Below, piece after piece: positions 49,714-58,037 of a stretch of DNA of 64,000 nucleotides (positions are counted from its first letter, which is position 1; every line of letters starts with the position of its first letter). The notes beneath the pieces are model-generated. The model did not search any database and was not told where the DNA came from. It saw only the letters and a list, made by a program, of their open reading frames with translations. Location of the stretch: contig CP066701.1 in NCBI GenBank assembly GCA_016756695.1, positions 2,508,001 through 2,572,000 of the forward strand, given 5' to 3'. Origin of the DNA: Heyndrickxia sporothermodurans (GTDB lineage: Bacteria; Bacillota; Bacilli; Bacillales; Bacillaceae_C). A program made the translations under genes and the position numbers.

Positions 49714-50037
49714 ATGTCCCAAAGAAATAATCCAGAATTGCGTAAGGAATGGGAGCGTAGGATCGCTCTTTTCAGAGCGAGTGGCCTCACCCAATCCAAA
49801 TGGTGTGAAATCAATGAAATAAGTATTCATCAGTTAAAGTATTGGCTTTATAAAGCCGATAATTTCTATTCAACCCAAGATTCTAACAGCAAGTGGATTC
49901 CGGTTACATTAGAAGAATCTGAGCAACAGAATGAAACATTACATATAAATGTTGGTTCAGCATCCATCGTGGTTAAACCTGGCTTTAATCCAACACTACT
50001 GGCGGAAGTAGTTAAGGCATTGAAATCAGTATGCTAA
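49714..50037 (+). CDS. tnpA: IS66 accessory protein TnpA
   Basis: A 107-residue protein with the N-terminal helix-turn-helix-type segment (REWERRIALFRASGLTQSKW, CEINEISIHQLKYWL) and the C-terminal VKPGFNPTLLAEVVKAL typical of IS66 TnpA. Strong GAGGAGG ribosome site. Overlaps tnpB by 7 bp. Confidence 0.9.
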   Translation: MSQRNNPELRKEWERRIALFRASGLTQSKWCEINEISIHQLKYWLYKADNFYSTQDSNSKWIPVTLEESEQQNETLHINVGSASIVVKPGFNPTLLAEVVKALKSVC

Positions 50038-50387
50038 AAGAAGTTACGGTTGATCGTGTCTACCTCGCACAAGGTGTCACAGATTTACGGAAATCTATCG
50101 ATGGATTGGCTGCTCTTGTAAAAGAAGAATTCGAGTTAGATCTTTTTTCTTCGAGTTTATTTGTTTTTTGTAACCGGCAGCGAGACAAGTTGAAAATTCT
50201 TCAATGGGATCATAACGGTTTTTGGCTTTATTATCGCCGGCTGGAGAGAGGAAATTTTCATTGGCCATCAGATAATAATTCGGGTCCTCTGAAAATAAGT
50301 CCACGCCAATTAAGGTGGTTATTAGATGGATTATCATTGGAACAAAAACAGGCACACCCTGTTGTAACAGCAAGAACAGTAATTTAA
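50031..50387 (+). CDS. tnpB: IS66 accessory protein TnpB
   Basis: A 118-residue IS66 Orf2 protein: VYLAQGVTDLRKSIDGLAAL, FVFCNRQRDKLKILQWD, LRWLLDGLSLEQ. Frame intact. Confidence 0.92.
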   Translation: MLKEVTVDRVYLAQGVTDLRKSIDGLAALVKEEFELDLFSSSLFVFCNRQRDKLKILQWDHNGFWLYYRRLERGNFHWPSDNNSGPLKISPRQLRWLLDGLSLEQKQAHPVVTARTVI

Positions 50388-50435
50388 ATAATGAAAAATC
50401 AGGGGAATTTACCTATTTTATCGTATAATATATTT

Positions 50436-52059
50436 ATGAAAAAGACAGCGAATTCAACTACCCCAACCCCTACAATTGAAGAACTCCTGCAACGCTTGGA
50501 AATGCTGGAGAAACAAAATGCGGAATTAGAGGCGAAGCTAAAAAAGCAGAGCGCGTTAGATACAAATTAAAATGGACTGAAGAACAGCTTCGCCTTCTGC
50601 AGAAAAATAGATTCGGCTTTTCCAGTGAAAAAACCAACCCCGATCAATTGGAACTTTTTAATGAAGTAGAAAATGAAGCTAATCCAGATTTGCCGGAACC
50701 TACTTTGGAATCTATTACTTATCAACGGCGCCGCAAAGTTCGCGTACCAACGTGAACTGATGTTAGAAAACTTGCCTGTGGAGACGATTGAATATCGTTT
50801 ATCCCCTGAAGAGCAGGTTTGTTCGTGTTGCGGTGGAAATCTGCATGAAATGAGTACGCAAGTACGCCAGGAACTAAAATACATTCCTGCGGAATTGAAA
50901 GTTGTTAAACATGTTCAGTCCATTTACTCTTGCCGCCATTGTGAACGTGAAGAAATTGAAACTCCGGTTGTAACAGCACCAATGCCTAAACCGGTTCATT
51001 CAGGTAGTTTAGCATCTCCTTCTTTAATGGCACATATTATGAATCAAAAATATGTGGATGGGTACGCCATTATACCGGCAAGAAAAGCAATTTTCCAGAT
51101 TGGGGTACCGTTATCACGCCAAACCCTTGCCAATTGGATGATTCACGGTACCAACCGGTGGTTGAGCCCACTTTATGATCGCATGCATCAACTTCTTTTG
51201 GAAAAGGATATTTTACATGCGGACGAATCGACCCTGCAGGTACTTCACGAACCCGGTCGGCCAGCCACCTCAAAATCATATCTCTGGCTCTACCGTACTG
51301 GAAAAGAAGGACCTTCAATCATCCTTTACGATTATCAGGAAACTAGGTCAGGCAAAAATGCCGAGAAATTCCTGTCAGGGTTTAAAGGATATTTACAGGT
51401 TGATGGATACGCCGGGTACCATAAGGTACCTAATGTAAAACTGGTCGGTTGCATGGCTCATGCTCGACGTAAATTTGATGAGGCTTTAAAAGTATTGCCT
51501 TCTTCAAAGCGTCTGACATCAGGAGTAGCAGCAATGGAAGGTCTCCCAATACTGTAACCAACTATATCGCATTGAGCGCGACCTAAAGGAGTTATCCTCT
51601 ATGGAACGATACGAAAAACGATTAGAACGCAGCAAGCCAGTCTTGGATGCTTTTTTGTCATGGCTAAAAATACAGAAGCAAAAAGTGTTACCAAAAAGCG
51701 CTTTAGGTCAGGCGATTACCTACTGTCTCAATCAATGGAAGAAATTAGTGGCATTCCTAGAGGATGGACGATTAGAAATTGATAATAATAGAAGCGAGCG
51801 CTCAATAAAGCCCTTTGTTATTGGGAGAAAAAACTTCCTTTTTTCAAATACACCGAAAGGTGCAAGGGCTAGCGCAATCATTTATAGCATTGTGGAAACA
51901 GCAAAGGAAAATGGCCTAAACCCATATTATTACCTTCGCTATTTATTTGAGAAGTTACCTAACATTGATCTGACAGATAAAAATGCCCTGGATAAAGTAC
52001 TGCCTTGGTCAACAACACTTCCAATCGTTTGCATAGATTTTAAAAACTTACCTAAATAA
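50436..52059 (+). pseudogene. IS66 transposase TnpC, copy 2 (at least three frameshifts)
   Basis: Starts at ATG 50436 (MKKTANSTTPTPTIEELLQR) and reads to 52059 through breaks near 50545, 50745 and 51545. Domains in order: coiled coil, zinc-finger region (EQVCSCCGGN, SCRHCE), DDE core (ILHADESTLQVL, QVDGYAGYHK) and LEIDNNRSERSIKPF with the IS66 C-terminal domain. The separate frames at 50673-51557 and 51601-52059 are fragments. Confidence 0.88.
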
Positions 52060-52115
52060 TAACTCGATCCCCATCTGGTTGACAGGTGGGGATTATTTTA
52101 CGCTTACAAAAAAAT

Positions 52116-52560
52116 GAAATCAGATGGTAATTTTCACAAAAACAAAGTTGTTTATAAGGAAAAACCTCCAAATGTCCATTTAGAAAATCTAGCACCCATC
52201 CCTATTTATAAAGGAAATCCAGAAAAGCCTATGGTGGCGTTATTAATAAATGTTGCTTGGGGTAATGAGTACATTCCAACGATCCTTACCACACTAAAGG
52301 AATCCAAGGTCAAGGCGACATTTTTTTTCGATGGTAGCTGGGTTAAAAAGAATCCTGACCTAGCTAAGATGATCTATCGGGAAGGCCATGAAATTGGAAA
52401 TCATGCTTATAGTCATCTAGATCTTAAGAAGCGATCTAAAAGTGATACCATACAAGAGTTAGAAAAGACGAATGCTCTCATTGAAGAAACCATTGGCATA
52501 AAACCGAAGTGGTTCGCACCTCCCAGCGGTTTGACAAACCCTCTGAGGATCTTCCAGTAA
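52116..52560 (+). pseudogene. YlxY-like polysaccharide deacetylase, 3' fragment (C-terminus lost)
   Basis: Continues 49367-49628 in frame. It carries the start of the NodB domain: PEKPMVALLINVAWGNEYIP, KATFFFDGSWVKKNP, the zinc ligand motif HEIGNHAYSHLD and KPKWFAPPSG. It then ends in TNPLRIFQ, about 90 residues short of the family, directly before a terminator, so the 3' end was deleted and fused to foreign sequence. YlxY/PdaB-like proteins act in cortex formation during sporulation. Confidence 0.83.
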
Positions 52561-52575
52561 GAAGATCCTTTTTTG
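52546..52575 (+). terminator. Terminator after the deacetylase remnant
   Basis: An 8-bp stem AGGATCTT/AAGATCCT followed by a run of T; overlaps the premature stop of the deacetylase frame. Confidence 0.85.
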
Positions 52576-52689
52576 CTGCTTACTCAATTAATGTACCTTT
52601 TAGTTAAGTTAGTATTTTACAATCTTTCTTAGGTAAATACGGTTACTAAAAAGTTTATTTTAGTTTTTATAAATATTCGAATCTTTTCC

Positions 52690-53130
52690 TCAACGACTAT
52701 AAACGCTTTCACATGTTCCAGGCGCTGGTTCATAAAAACAATGTTGTTTAAATCGACCAGCAAAAGGTTGGTTATACCATGTTGGAGGACACGGACCATA
52801 TGGATTAAAGTACCAAAGAGCATATTTAGCTGGGTAATCTCTCCAATATTCCAAATTCTTTCTTGCTAATCTTCTCTCAGATTCTCTTGCTCTTTGATAA
52901 AATACATTACCTTTTTGAACAGCTTCAAAAGAGTAATTTCCTCCTTGTACGTGAAAAATGACATCTCTAATTGTTCTTAATTCCTTAAAGTCAGTACAAT
53001 CTGCTACAACACGGTTAACAATGACATTTCCAACATATAGCATTCCTTGTGGTCCTTCGCCTTCAGCTTCTGCTCTCATCATCCTTGCCATTAAATCGAC
53101 GTCTGCATTTCGGTAAGCTACTCTTGGCAT
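52690..53130 (-). CDS. cwlJ: Spore cortex-lytic hydrolase CwlJ-like
   Basis: A 146-residue Hydrolase_2 protein, the size of CwlJ. ADVDLMARMMRAEAEGEGPQ carries the catalytic glutamate region; GMLYVGNVIVNRV, NVFYQRARESERRLAR and WYNQPFAGRFKQHCFYEP are close to B. subtilis CwlJ. CwlJ breaks down cortex peptidoglycan when Ca-dipicolinate is released, which fits the spoVA and ger genes of the island. No signal peptide, as in CwlJ. The usual partner gerQ is not adjacent. ATG has GAGGTGG upstream. Confidence 0.9.
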   Translation of the reverse strand: MPRVAYRNADVDLMARMMRAEAEGEGPQGMLYVGNVIVNRVVADCTDFKELRTIRDVIFHVQGGNYSFEAVQKGNVFYQRARESERRLARKNLEYWRDYPAKYALWYFNPYGPCPPTWYNQPFAGRFKQHCFYEPAPGTCESVYSR

Positions 53131-53800
53131 TTTTCCACCTCCAAAATATAGTATGAAAAAAAGAATGCATTTATGTTCTTGTTTATAAAATAAGAATACT
53201 TGGTTTTTAAGTAAAATGAAAACTACGGCATTTTTTTACCTTTATTCCACTAAGGTACCACATATATACAGTATCCTCCAATATAAATTACCTCCCATAT
53301 AACACACAAATATAGAAAAATATATATTATGGAACTGATATTTTGACAACAGTTCTCTTTATTGATTCATCACTTGTAATTGGTGGTAAATCATATTTAT
53401 AACTAACATAATTGTTCATATAAGAAGTAAAGCCCAGAAATTAACATTTCGAGGCTTTTTTTGCAAAGTTTAATGGTTAATAGGTGATGGTTTATTTTAA
53501 AAGGAAAATAATCAATTGCAATAGGACAAGCACCGTTTCGTTAAAGGCGCCCATTTCTGTATGTTAAAGAAAATGAATAAGTCATTTTCCCTATAAGGCT
53601 ATTCAAGTATTCGAATCAATTTAGGATTAATTAGTTGAATACTTATATAAAAAACAAAACTATGTGTTTAAAAGTAGCTTTATTATTTAATTTTTTAATG
53701 ATTTGACACGTGAAAATAGCAAAATACATTTCAAAAAATGAGCAGTGATAGGCTACTACTGCTCTTCAGATAAGTTATAGTGTACTTTCTGCAAGCGATT
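53131..53800. other. Gene-free stretch between cwlJ-like and ferritin/cupin genes
   Basis: No credible frame. It contains an imperfect terminator hairpin at 53429-53463 (AAAGCC, GAAAT, loop TAAC, ATTTC, GGCTTTTTTT) with no gene in front of it, probably left over from a deleted gene, and the terminator at 53733-53764 for the gene to the right. Confidence 0.6.
53733..53764 (-). terminator. Terminator of the ferritin/cupin gene
   Basis: On the minus strand, stem GAGCAGT/ACTGCTC followed by CATTTTTTG. Confidence 0.75.
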
Positions 53801-54724
53801 TTAGTTCGCCATGAAACCACGACCAGAAGCCATGGCATCAGCTTTCGTTACGTGAACGGTACCATGTGGATGCTGAGGCGGCGCATAAATAGAGTATAGT
53901 TTTAGCGGGATATTACCTGTATTGGTTACATTATGCCATTTACCAGCAGGTACCATAATGGCAAAGTTTTCATAGACTTTTTCTGCAAAATCTAAATTAT
54001 CTTTACGATCCCCCATTTGAACAATCCCTTGACCTTGTTCAATACGCAAGAATTGATCAACTGTGGGGTGAATTTCTAAACCGATATCTTCTCCAACATT
54101 GATACTCATCAAGGTAACTTGCAAATGTCTTCCTGTCCATAAAGCGGTACGATACGTATTGTTTTGCTTCGTAGCCTCCTGTATATTAACGATAAACGGT
54201 TCTGGTCCATAATCTTTTAATTCAATTTTATCTTTGCTCTTAAATGATTTTAAAAAGGACAATCGTTTAGCATGCTCCATTTCATCTGTGGAAGCACGTA
54301 GGAATACATCACCAACCGGTGAATTTTGCAGAAGCAAATAATCATTTCGATATTCTTCATAATTCGCTAATTCCGTTTCATAAGCTTTTTGCAGTCCTTC
54401 ACGATAATTTCGAAAAGATACTTTCTCGATTTGGTACACAGGCTGTCTTCCAGTCATCGAAATATACAGATTTGTATGTTGCTGCCAATGTACCTTTTCG
54501 TCTTCTAAAATATTCAGAATGTCATTTTTATGCTTTTGATTTGGTGCTAAATTTACTAATCGGCTATATAAATCAATGGCTGAAGCTTCTCCTTTTATTC
54601 CGTCAAGTATTGCCTCAAATACTAGTCGATCCTTTCCTTGACTATTTCTTAACATCAAGTTTGAGTTATATATTGATGGGTTGACGTAATAAGGATATGG
54701 GTACGTGATTGGAACATTATACAT
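53801..54724 (-). CDS. Ferritin-like / cupin two-domain protein
   Basis: A 307-residue protein with two metal-binding modules. Residues about 30-180 form a ferritin-like four-helix bundle with carboxylate/His ligands in GEASAIDLYSRL, EDEKVHWQQH, ETELANYEEY and TDEMEHAKRL. Residues about 195-300 form a cupin barrel (GRHLQVTLMSINVGEDIGLE, HPTVDQFLRIEQGQG, GKWHNVTNTG). The N-terminus is rich in Tyr/Pro, like spore coat proteins. ATG 54724 follows GAGGG by ten bases. Function unknown; oxygen, peroxide or metal handling in the spore is an inference from the two folds. Confidence 0.85.
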   Translation of the reverse strand: MYNVPITYPYPYYVNPSIYNSNLMLRNSQGKDRLVFEAILDGIKGEASAIDLYSRLVNLAPNQKHKNDILNILEDEKVHWQQHTNLYISMTGRQPVYQIEKVSFRNYREGLQKAYETELANYEEYRNDYLLLQNSPVGDVFLRASTDEMEHAKRLSFLKSFKSKDKIELKDYGPEPFIVNIQEATKQNNTYRTALWTGRHLQVTLMSINVGEDIGLEIHPTVDQFLRIEQGQGIVQMGDRKDNLDFAEKVYENFAIMVPAGKWHNVTNTGNIPLKLYSIYAPPQHPHGTVHVTKADAMASGRGFMAN

Positions 54725-55424
54725 TTTGGTCATTCCCTCATATTTTGATAAAATTATCATATTCCTATGTTTAGAGTTTGTGCTTTAATCCATAGTGCCT
54801 TAAGAAGGTCTCATTTGAAAAGAATTTACTCAGTTAATGGCCCGTTTGTTCAACAGGCAGGGATGGAGAGCACCATTCTCTCCATAAACTAAACTTTTTT
54901 AAATACCTCTGTATAAGCAACTAATTACTCACTAAGTTGTTTGTTATCACCTTCTAATTTCTTGGTCTTCCGTTTCAGTGATTCAATAAGGGCATGCATC
55001 CTTTCCTCATTTATTTCTCGTTAATATTGTTTTAGTATAGGTGATTGTTGCTGCCTTAGCGCTTCAATCCGTTCAATGAATATCGGCATTGTTGATAGCG
55101 TTGTGCTTGCGTGCACTTGATTCATTTAAGACACTTCTAAAATTAATTTTTCCATAATGGCTTCATCACCAATTTTACAAATATAAAGTTGGTATCAATC
55201 GCTAATTCATCAAGGAATTCATAAAGGTAATCATCAAACAAGAACTAGATGATTAACTCCCCTCTATCTATTTCAACTGAATTGGTGTCCATTTTTATGA
55301 TCAAAAATAAAGTCCTCTATAAAGAGCGATAGTGCTCCTACAATTCTCAAACCTTTTTAAATAGCCGTTTAATAAGCAGTCAATCTCGTATGTTAGTTGT
55401 TACCTTATAAATCTACACAGCTAA
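54725..55424. other. Decayed DNA with possible transposon remnants
   Basis: No intact gene. Minus-strand 54930-55130 reads, with stops, STTLSTMPIFIERIEALRQQ and MHALIESLKRKTKKLEGDNK, resembling the small accessory protein of Tn554-type transposons (DUF6262-like). Minus 55160-55300 reads FDDYLYEFLDELAIDTNFIF between stops; unidentified. A hairpin ATGGAGAG/CTCTCCAT lies at 54864-54887. Two similar stretches starting AAACYTTTTTAAATA (about 54892 and 55351) suggest an old duplication. Confidence 0.4.
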
Positions 55425-55690
55425 CTCGTTTCCTTTGCGTATCCAATGAACTCTTTAATATTGTCAAACCGGGGGTCATCCCGTTTTACGACAATAAGTT
55501 CGGAATCTTCATGGTGACTGATATTAAATTAAAAACTGTCCAAATTTTCTTTTCTATTGGCAGTAGGATTTATTAACCAGTAAAGATATTTGGAGAGACC
55601 ATATAACCAAGCGTATATCCATCGGGTTCGCTGTTTGCTAATTCACCCCTACCAATCCAACCTTCACCTTTTTGACACAAAATACCCAAG
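55425..55690 (-). pseudogene. TctC-like tricarboxylate-binding protein remnant
   Basis: Two minus-strand segments in different frames, GEGWIGRGELANSEPDGYTL plus GYMVSPNIFTG, and DSELIVVKRDDPRFDNIKEF plus IGYAKET, correspond to consecutive parts of periplasmic binding proteins of the tripartite tricarboxylate transporter family (cf. the usual AKPDGYTLG and DDLIAYAK motifs). Both ends are missing and there are several stops. Confidence 0.5.
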
Positions 55691-55744
55691 AGAATTAAAA
55701 ATGAAGTTATAAAGTTTGTTGATGTCAATGAAAAAACGTGTTAA

Positions 55745-55898
55745 GAATCGAAAAAGAAAGCTTGTATGTACCTGTGAAATACTTAAATCGTTATTATTTT
55801 CACCCAACTGATTCTGGCTTCCGTTACATCCTGATTCTATTCCGATAACCGTTAATACTAAAAGACTGATCTTTAATTTGTTTTATTTTATATATCAT
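55745..55898 (-). pseudogene. YhcN/YlaJ lipoprotein, truncated second copy
   Basis: From ATG 55898 (GAGGTGA upstream) the first codons are in frame, then a shift leads into SGCNGSQNQ and NNNDLSISQVHTS, matching residues about 20-50 of the intact lipoprotein at 44085. It breaks off at about 55745. Together with the DUF1657 gene at 55982 it reproduces the first two genes of the spoVA2mob-type operon. Confidence 0.75.
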
Positions 55899-55937
55899 GA
55901 AAAATCACCTCTGTGTTTTATCCATTATTGAGAGAGT

Positions 55938-55970
55938 AAAAAAGGTTGGTTTACTCGACCAACCTTTTTT
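55938..55970 (-). terminator. Terminator after the DUF1657 gene at 55982
   Basis: The same AAAAGGTTGG/CCAACCTTTT hairpin as at 44015-44046, read on the minus strand and followed by a T-run. Confidence 0.85.
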
Positions 55971-55981
55971 TGTCTTTTTAA

Positions 55982-56188
55982 TTATTGTTGTTTGTATTGA
56001 GGTTCTTCTTGTTCGATTTGTTGAACGCGTGGTTCAAGGCTTTGTAGAACGGATTGGGTTTGTTTAGCAGCATCTTGGTAAAGCTGCTTCGCTTGTTCAT
56101 TATCTGTACTAAGAGCAAATGTTTCAAAGCTAGCTTGAGCGCTTTTTAATCCGGCTAAAGCTGTTTTAACGTCATTTATGACTGTCAT
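55982..56188 (-). CDS. DUF1657 protein, isolated copy
   Basis: A 68-residue protein differing from the DUF1657 protein at 43797 in only a few residues (DNEQ for DNQQ, SVLQSLEP for SVVDSIEP). AGGAGGTG precedes ATG 56188. It keeps its own terminator but the following lipoprotein gene is broken, so this is the head of a second, largely lost spoVA2mob-type operon. Confidence 0.9.
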   Translation of the reverse strand: MTVINDVKTALAGLKSAQASFETFALSTDNEQAKQLYQDAAKQTQSVLQSLEPRVQQIEQEEPQYKQQ

Positions 56189-56816
56189 GAATAACACCTC
56201 CTATTATTTTTTTTTGAAACCTTTCTTAGAATGTTTGAAGATAGAAATATTTATTCATACATTTTCGGAAAAAATACTCTTGGCAAAAAAAACCAAGGAA
56301 GAGAGAATAGGGTAAATTTGACGGTTGTACTTTTGTAAAAGCTGATTAAAGTACAATTGTTTTACAATTCGAGGGGGATTTTCCTTTTCGAGAAGCAAGA
56401 CTGGTATGGCTTATTTAGAAATGGAGTATTGATGCAGTTGGTATTTTTCATAAAATTAAAAAAGAGGTAGACGGAGTATGTATAAGGGCTATCCTGAAAC
56501 GATTTATATGGACCAAAACCACGAGCAAGGTATAAGCAATTTAATAAAAATATAAATCAGTATTTTTCCAATCCTATTACATAAGGAAATTTACGCAGGT
56601 GGGGAGTATTTGTGGCTAAACTAAATATTAATTTATCCTATTCCAGATTCTGTCTAGGTCCAAGGCAACATATATTTTATCACCATTAATTTCAGTATTT
56701 AATGCTATCTAGAGGTGGGGGGGGCTTTAAAACTAGTCTAAAATACCTGCATATTTTTGACCGCTGTGTGGCAATCTACCAAGTGATTACAACATTGTTA
56801 ACAAGGAGGAAACATC
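56189..56816. other. Divergent intergenic region with a degenerate small gene
   Basis: Contains promoters presumably for the DUF1657 gene (left) and the cotF-like pair (right), not resolved. Around 56479-56610 the plus strand reads MYKGYPETIYMDQNHEQGIS, then QYFSNPIT, stop, which resembles the 49-residue protein at 59826 (LSLDQCFSNPIIHREI); it is probably a broken paralogue. Confidence 0.5.
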
Positions 56817-57098
56817 ATGCAACAAATGCAGACGGGTATGAATAATCAACAAGCACAAGCTTTAATGACACAACCGCCTGAAATAATGTCAACAAAGGAT
56901 CATCTCTATGTAAACGATATGTTAAGCTGGAATTTACTTGCGATGAAGAAAATGCATTTTTTCGCTCAACAATGTCAAAATCCCGAAGTAAGAGCAGCAC
57001 TTGAACAAGCTGGACAAATGCATGATCGACACTATCAACAGCTGCTTCAACAGATGCAACAGTATGTAACTCAACCTTCACAAAATATGAATCAATAA
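56817..57098 (+). CDS. Spore coat protein, CotF N-terminal-like (second cassette)
   Basis: A 93-residue Gln/Met-rich protein with PPEIMSTKDHLYVNDMLSWN followed by LLAMKKMHFFAQQCQNPEVR, homologous over its length to the protein at 8379. AAGGAGG precedes the ATG. It is followed 13 bp later by the CotF-family gene, in the same order as the chromosomal pair. Confidence 0.87.
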   Translation: MQQMQTGMNNQQAQALMTQPPEIMSTKDHLYVNDMLSWNLLAMKKMHFFAQQCQNPEVRAALEQAGQMHDRHYQQLLQQMQQYVTQPSQNMNQ

Positions 57099-57111
57099 GG
57101 AGGAAACTATA

Positions 57112-57459
57112 GTGGAAAATAATACTCCAAACAGGATTAAAAACCCTGAAACACCAGTCCCTAAGACGCCGCAAATGAACGATAGAGATTTTCTAAACGA
57201 TGCCTTAACTACGGAAAAATATATATCTTCCTCATACTCGACTGCATTAAAAGAAGCTAGCCATGAATCGTTGTATCGTACAATAGCGTCTGTTTCCCAA
57301 GAAACAGAAGACTGTCACCGCAATCTATATAACTTAATGTTTAAAAACGGATGGTACGGTTTGGAAAAAGAAACTCCACAAACTATTCAACAATCGGTTC
57401 AGCAATTTTCTAACTACATGCAAAGTCAAGATCCATATAGAGGTAATGTAATACAATAA
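57112..57459 (+). CDS. CotF-family spore coat protein (second cassette)
   Basis: A 115-residue CotF protein (NPETPVPKTPQMNDRDFLND, YISSSYSTALKEASHESLYR, LYNLMFKNGWYGLE) homologous to the one at 8029. GTG start eight bases after AGGAGGAA. A GGTTGGTTA hairpin follows at 57523. Confidence 0.88.
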   Translation: MENNTPNRIKNPETPVPKTPQMNDRDFLNDALTTEKYISSSYSTALKEASHESLYRTIASVSQETEDCHRNLYNLMFKNGWYGLEKETPQTIQQSVQQFSNYMQSQDPYRGNVIQ

Positions 57460-57522
57460 AAGAACACGTGTTTCAAGAAGAATAAACTCAAGGTAAAACA
57501 ACAATAGTTATGCGAGACAAAA

Positions 57523-57545
57523 GGTTGGTTAGTTGTTAACCAACC
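57523..57545 (+). terminator. Hairpin after the second cotF-like cassette
   Basis: A 9-bp stem GGTTGGTTA/TAACCAACC, loop GTTGT. It lacks a T-run but shares its core with the hairpins at 44015 and 55938. Confidence 0.5.
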
Positions 57546-57591
57546 TAGAAAATAATTTAGAATTTACAACAATCGAAAGGGCGGCGGTAAG

Positions 57592-57918
57592 ATGAATCTT
57601 AAGTGGATGAAACTTTTATCAACGGTTTTTCTTTCAATTTTCTTGTTATTAGGGTGTAATAATGGAGATGACGATAATAATCCACCACCGGAGGATGTAA
57701 CTCCAGGGACAGAGGAACCAATTGAAGATCCTATCGACGCAACAGATTCAGATACTATTGATCAACATAATGTCACCCCTGATGCAGAAGAACCAATTGA
57801 AGATCCGATCGATGCAACAGATCCAGATACTATTGATGAACATAATGTCACCCCTGATACAGAAGAATCAATTGAAGATCCTGAAGACGCAACAGATCCA
57901 GATACTATTGATGAATAA
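57592..57918 (+). CDS. Acidic repeat lipoprotein
   Basis: A 108-residue lipoprotein: signal peptide with lipobox LLLGC (Cys22), a short Asp/Asn/Pro linker, then three tandem 25-residue repeats (VTPDAEEPIEDPIDATDPDT plus IDEHN) that make up the rest. The mature protein is extremely acidic, with almost no positive residues; Ca2+ binding or a surface or spore-membrane role can only be guessed. No family recognised. AAGGGCGGCGG lies upstream of the ATG. A terminator follows the stop. Confidence 0.8.
   Translation: MNLKWMKLLSTVFLSIFLLLGCNNGDDDNNPPPEDVTPGTEEPIEDPIDATDSDTIDQHNVTPDAEEPIEDPIDATDPDTIDEHNVTPDTEESIEDPEDATDPDTIDE
57697..57915 (+). repeat. 75-bp in-frame tandem repeat, three copies
   Basis: Units start at 57697, 57772 and 57847 (GTAACTCC/GTCACCCC), the last one 69 bp long. 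They encode the 25-residue repeats of the lipoprotein; most differences between units are single bases. Confidence 0.9.
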
Positions 57919-57924
57919 GTTTAT

Positions 57925-57953
57925 ACACCGTTTGTTCTCAAACGGTGTTCTTT
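57925..57953 (+). terminator. Terminator after the acidic lipoprotein gene
   Basis: A 10-bp stem ACACCGTTTG/CAAACGGTGT, loop TTCT, followed by TCTTTAT. Confidence 0.8.
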
Positions 57954-58037
57954 ATGTATCAAGATTCAAGGATGTTAATAAGAAATTTAATACTTATATT
58001 GCAGCATTTTCTAATAACAAATTTATAGAGGTGTCTC

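Larger units (their letters stand above)
49629..52107 (+). mobile_element. IS66-family element (copy 2) inside a deacetylase gene
   Basis: A 2479-bp element with imperfect terminal repeats (GTAAGAGTCAAATA at left; complement of the right end GTAAGCGTAAAATA) and a perfect 8-bp target duplication AAAAAAAT at 49621-49628 and 52108-52115. It differs in sequence and orientation from the IS66 element at 30811. tnpA and tnpB are open; tnpC is broken. Confidence 0.92.
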
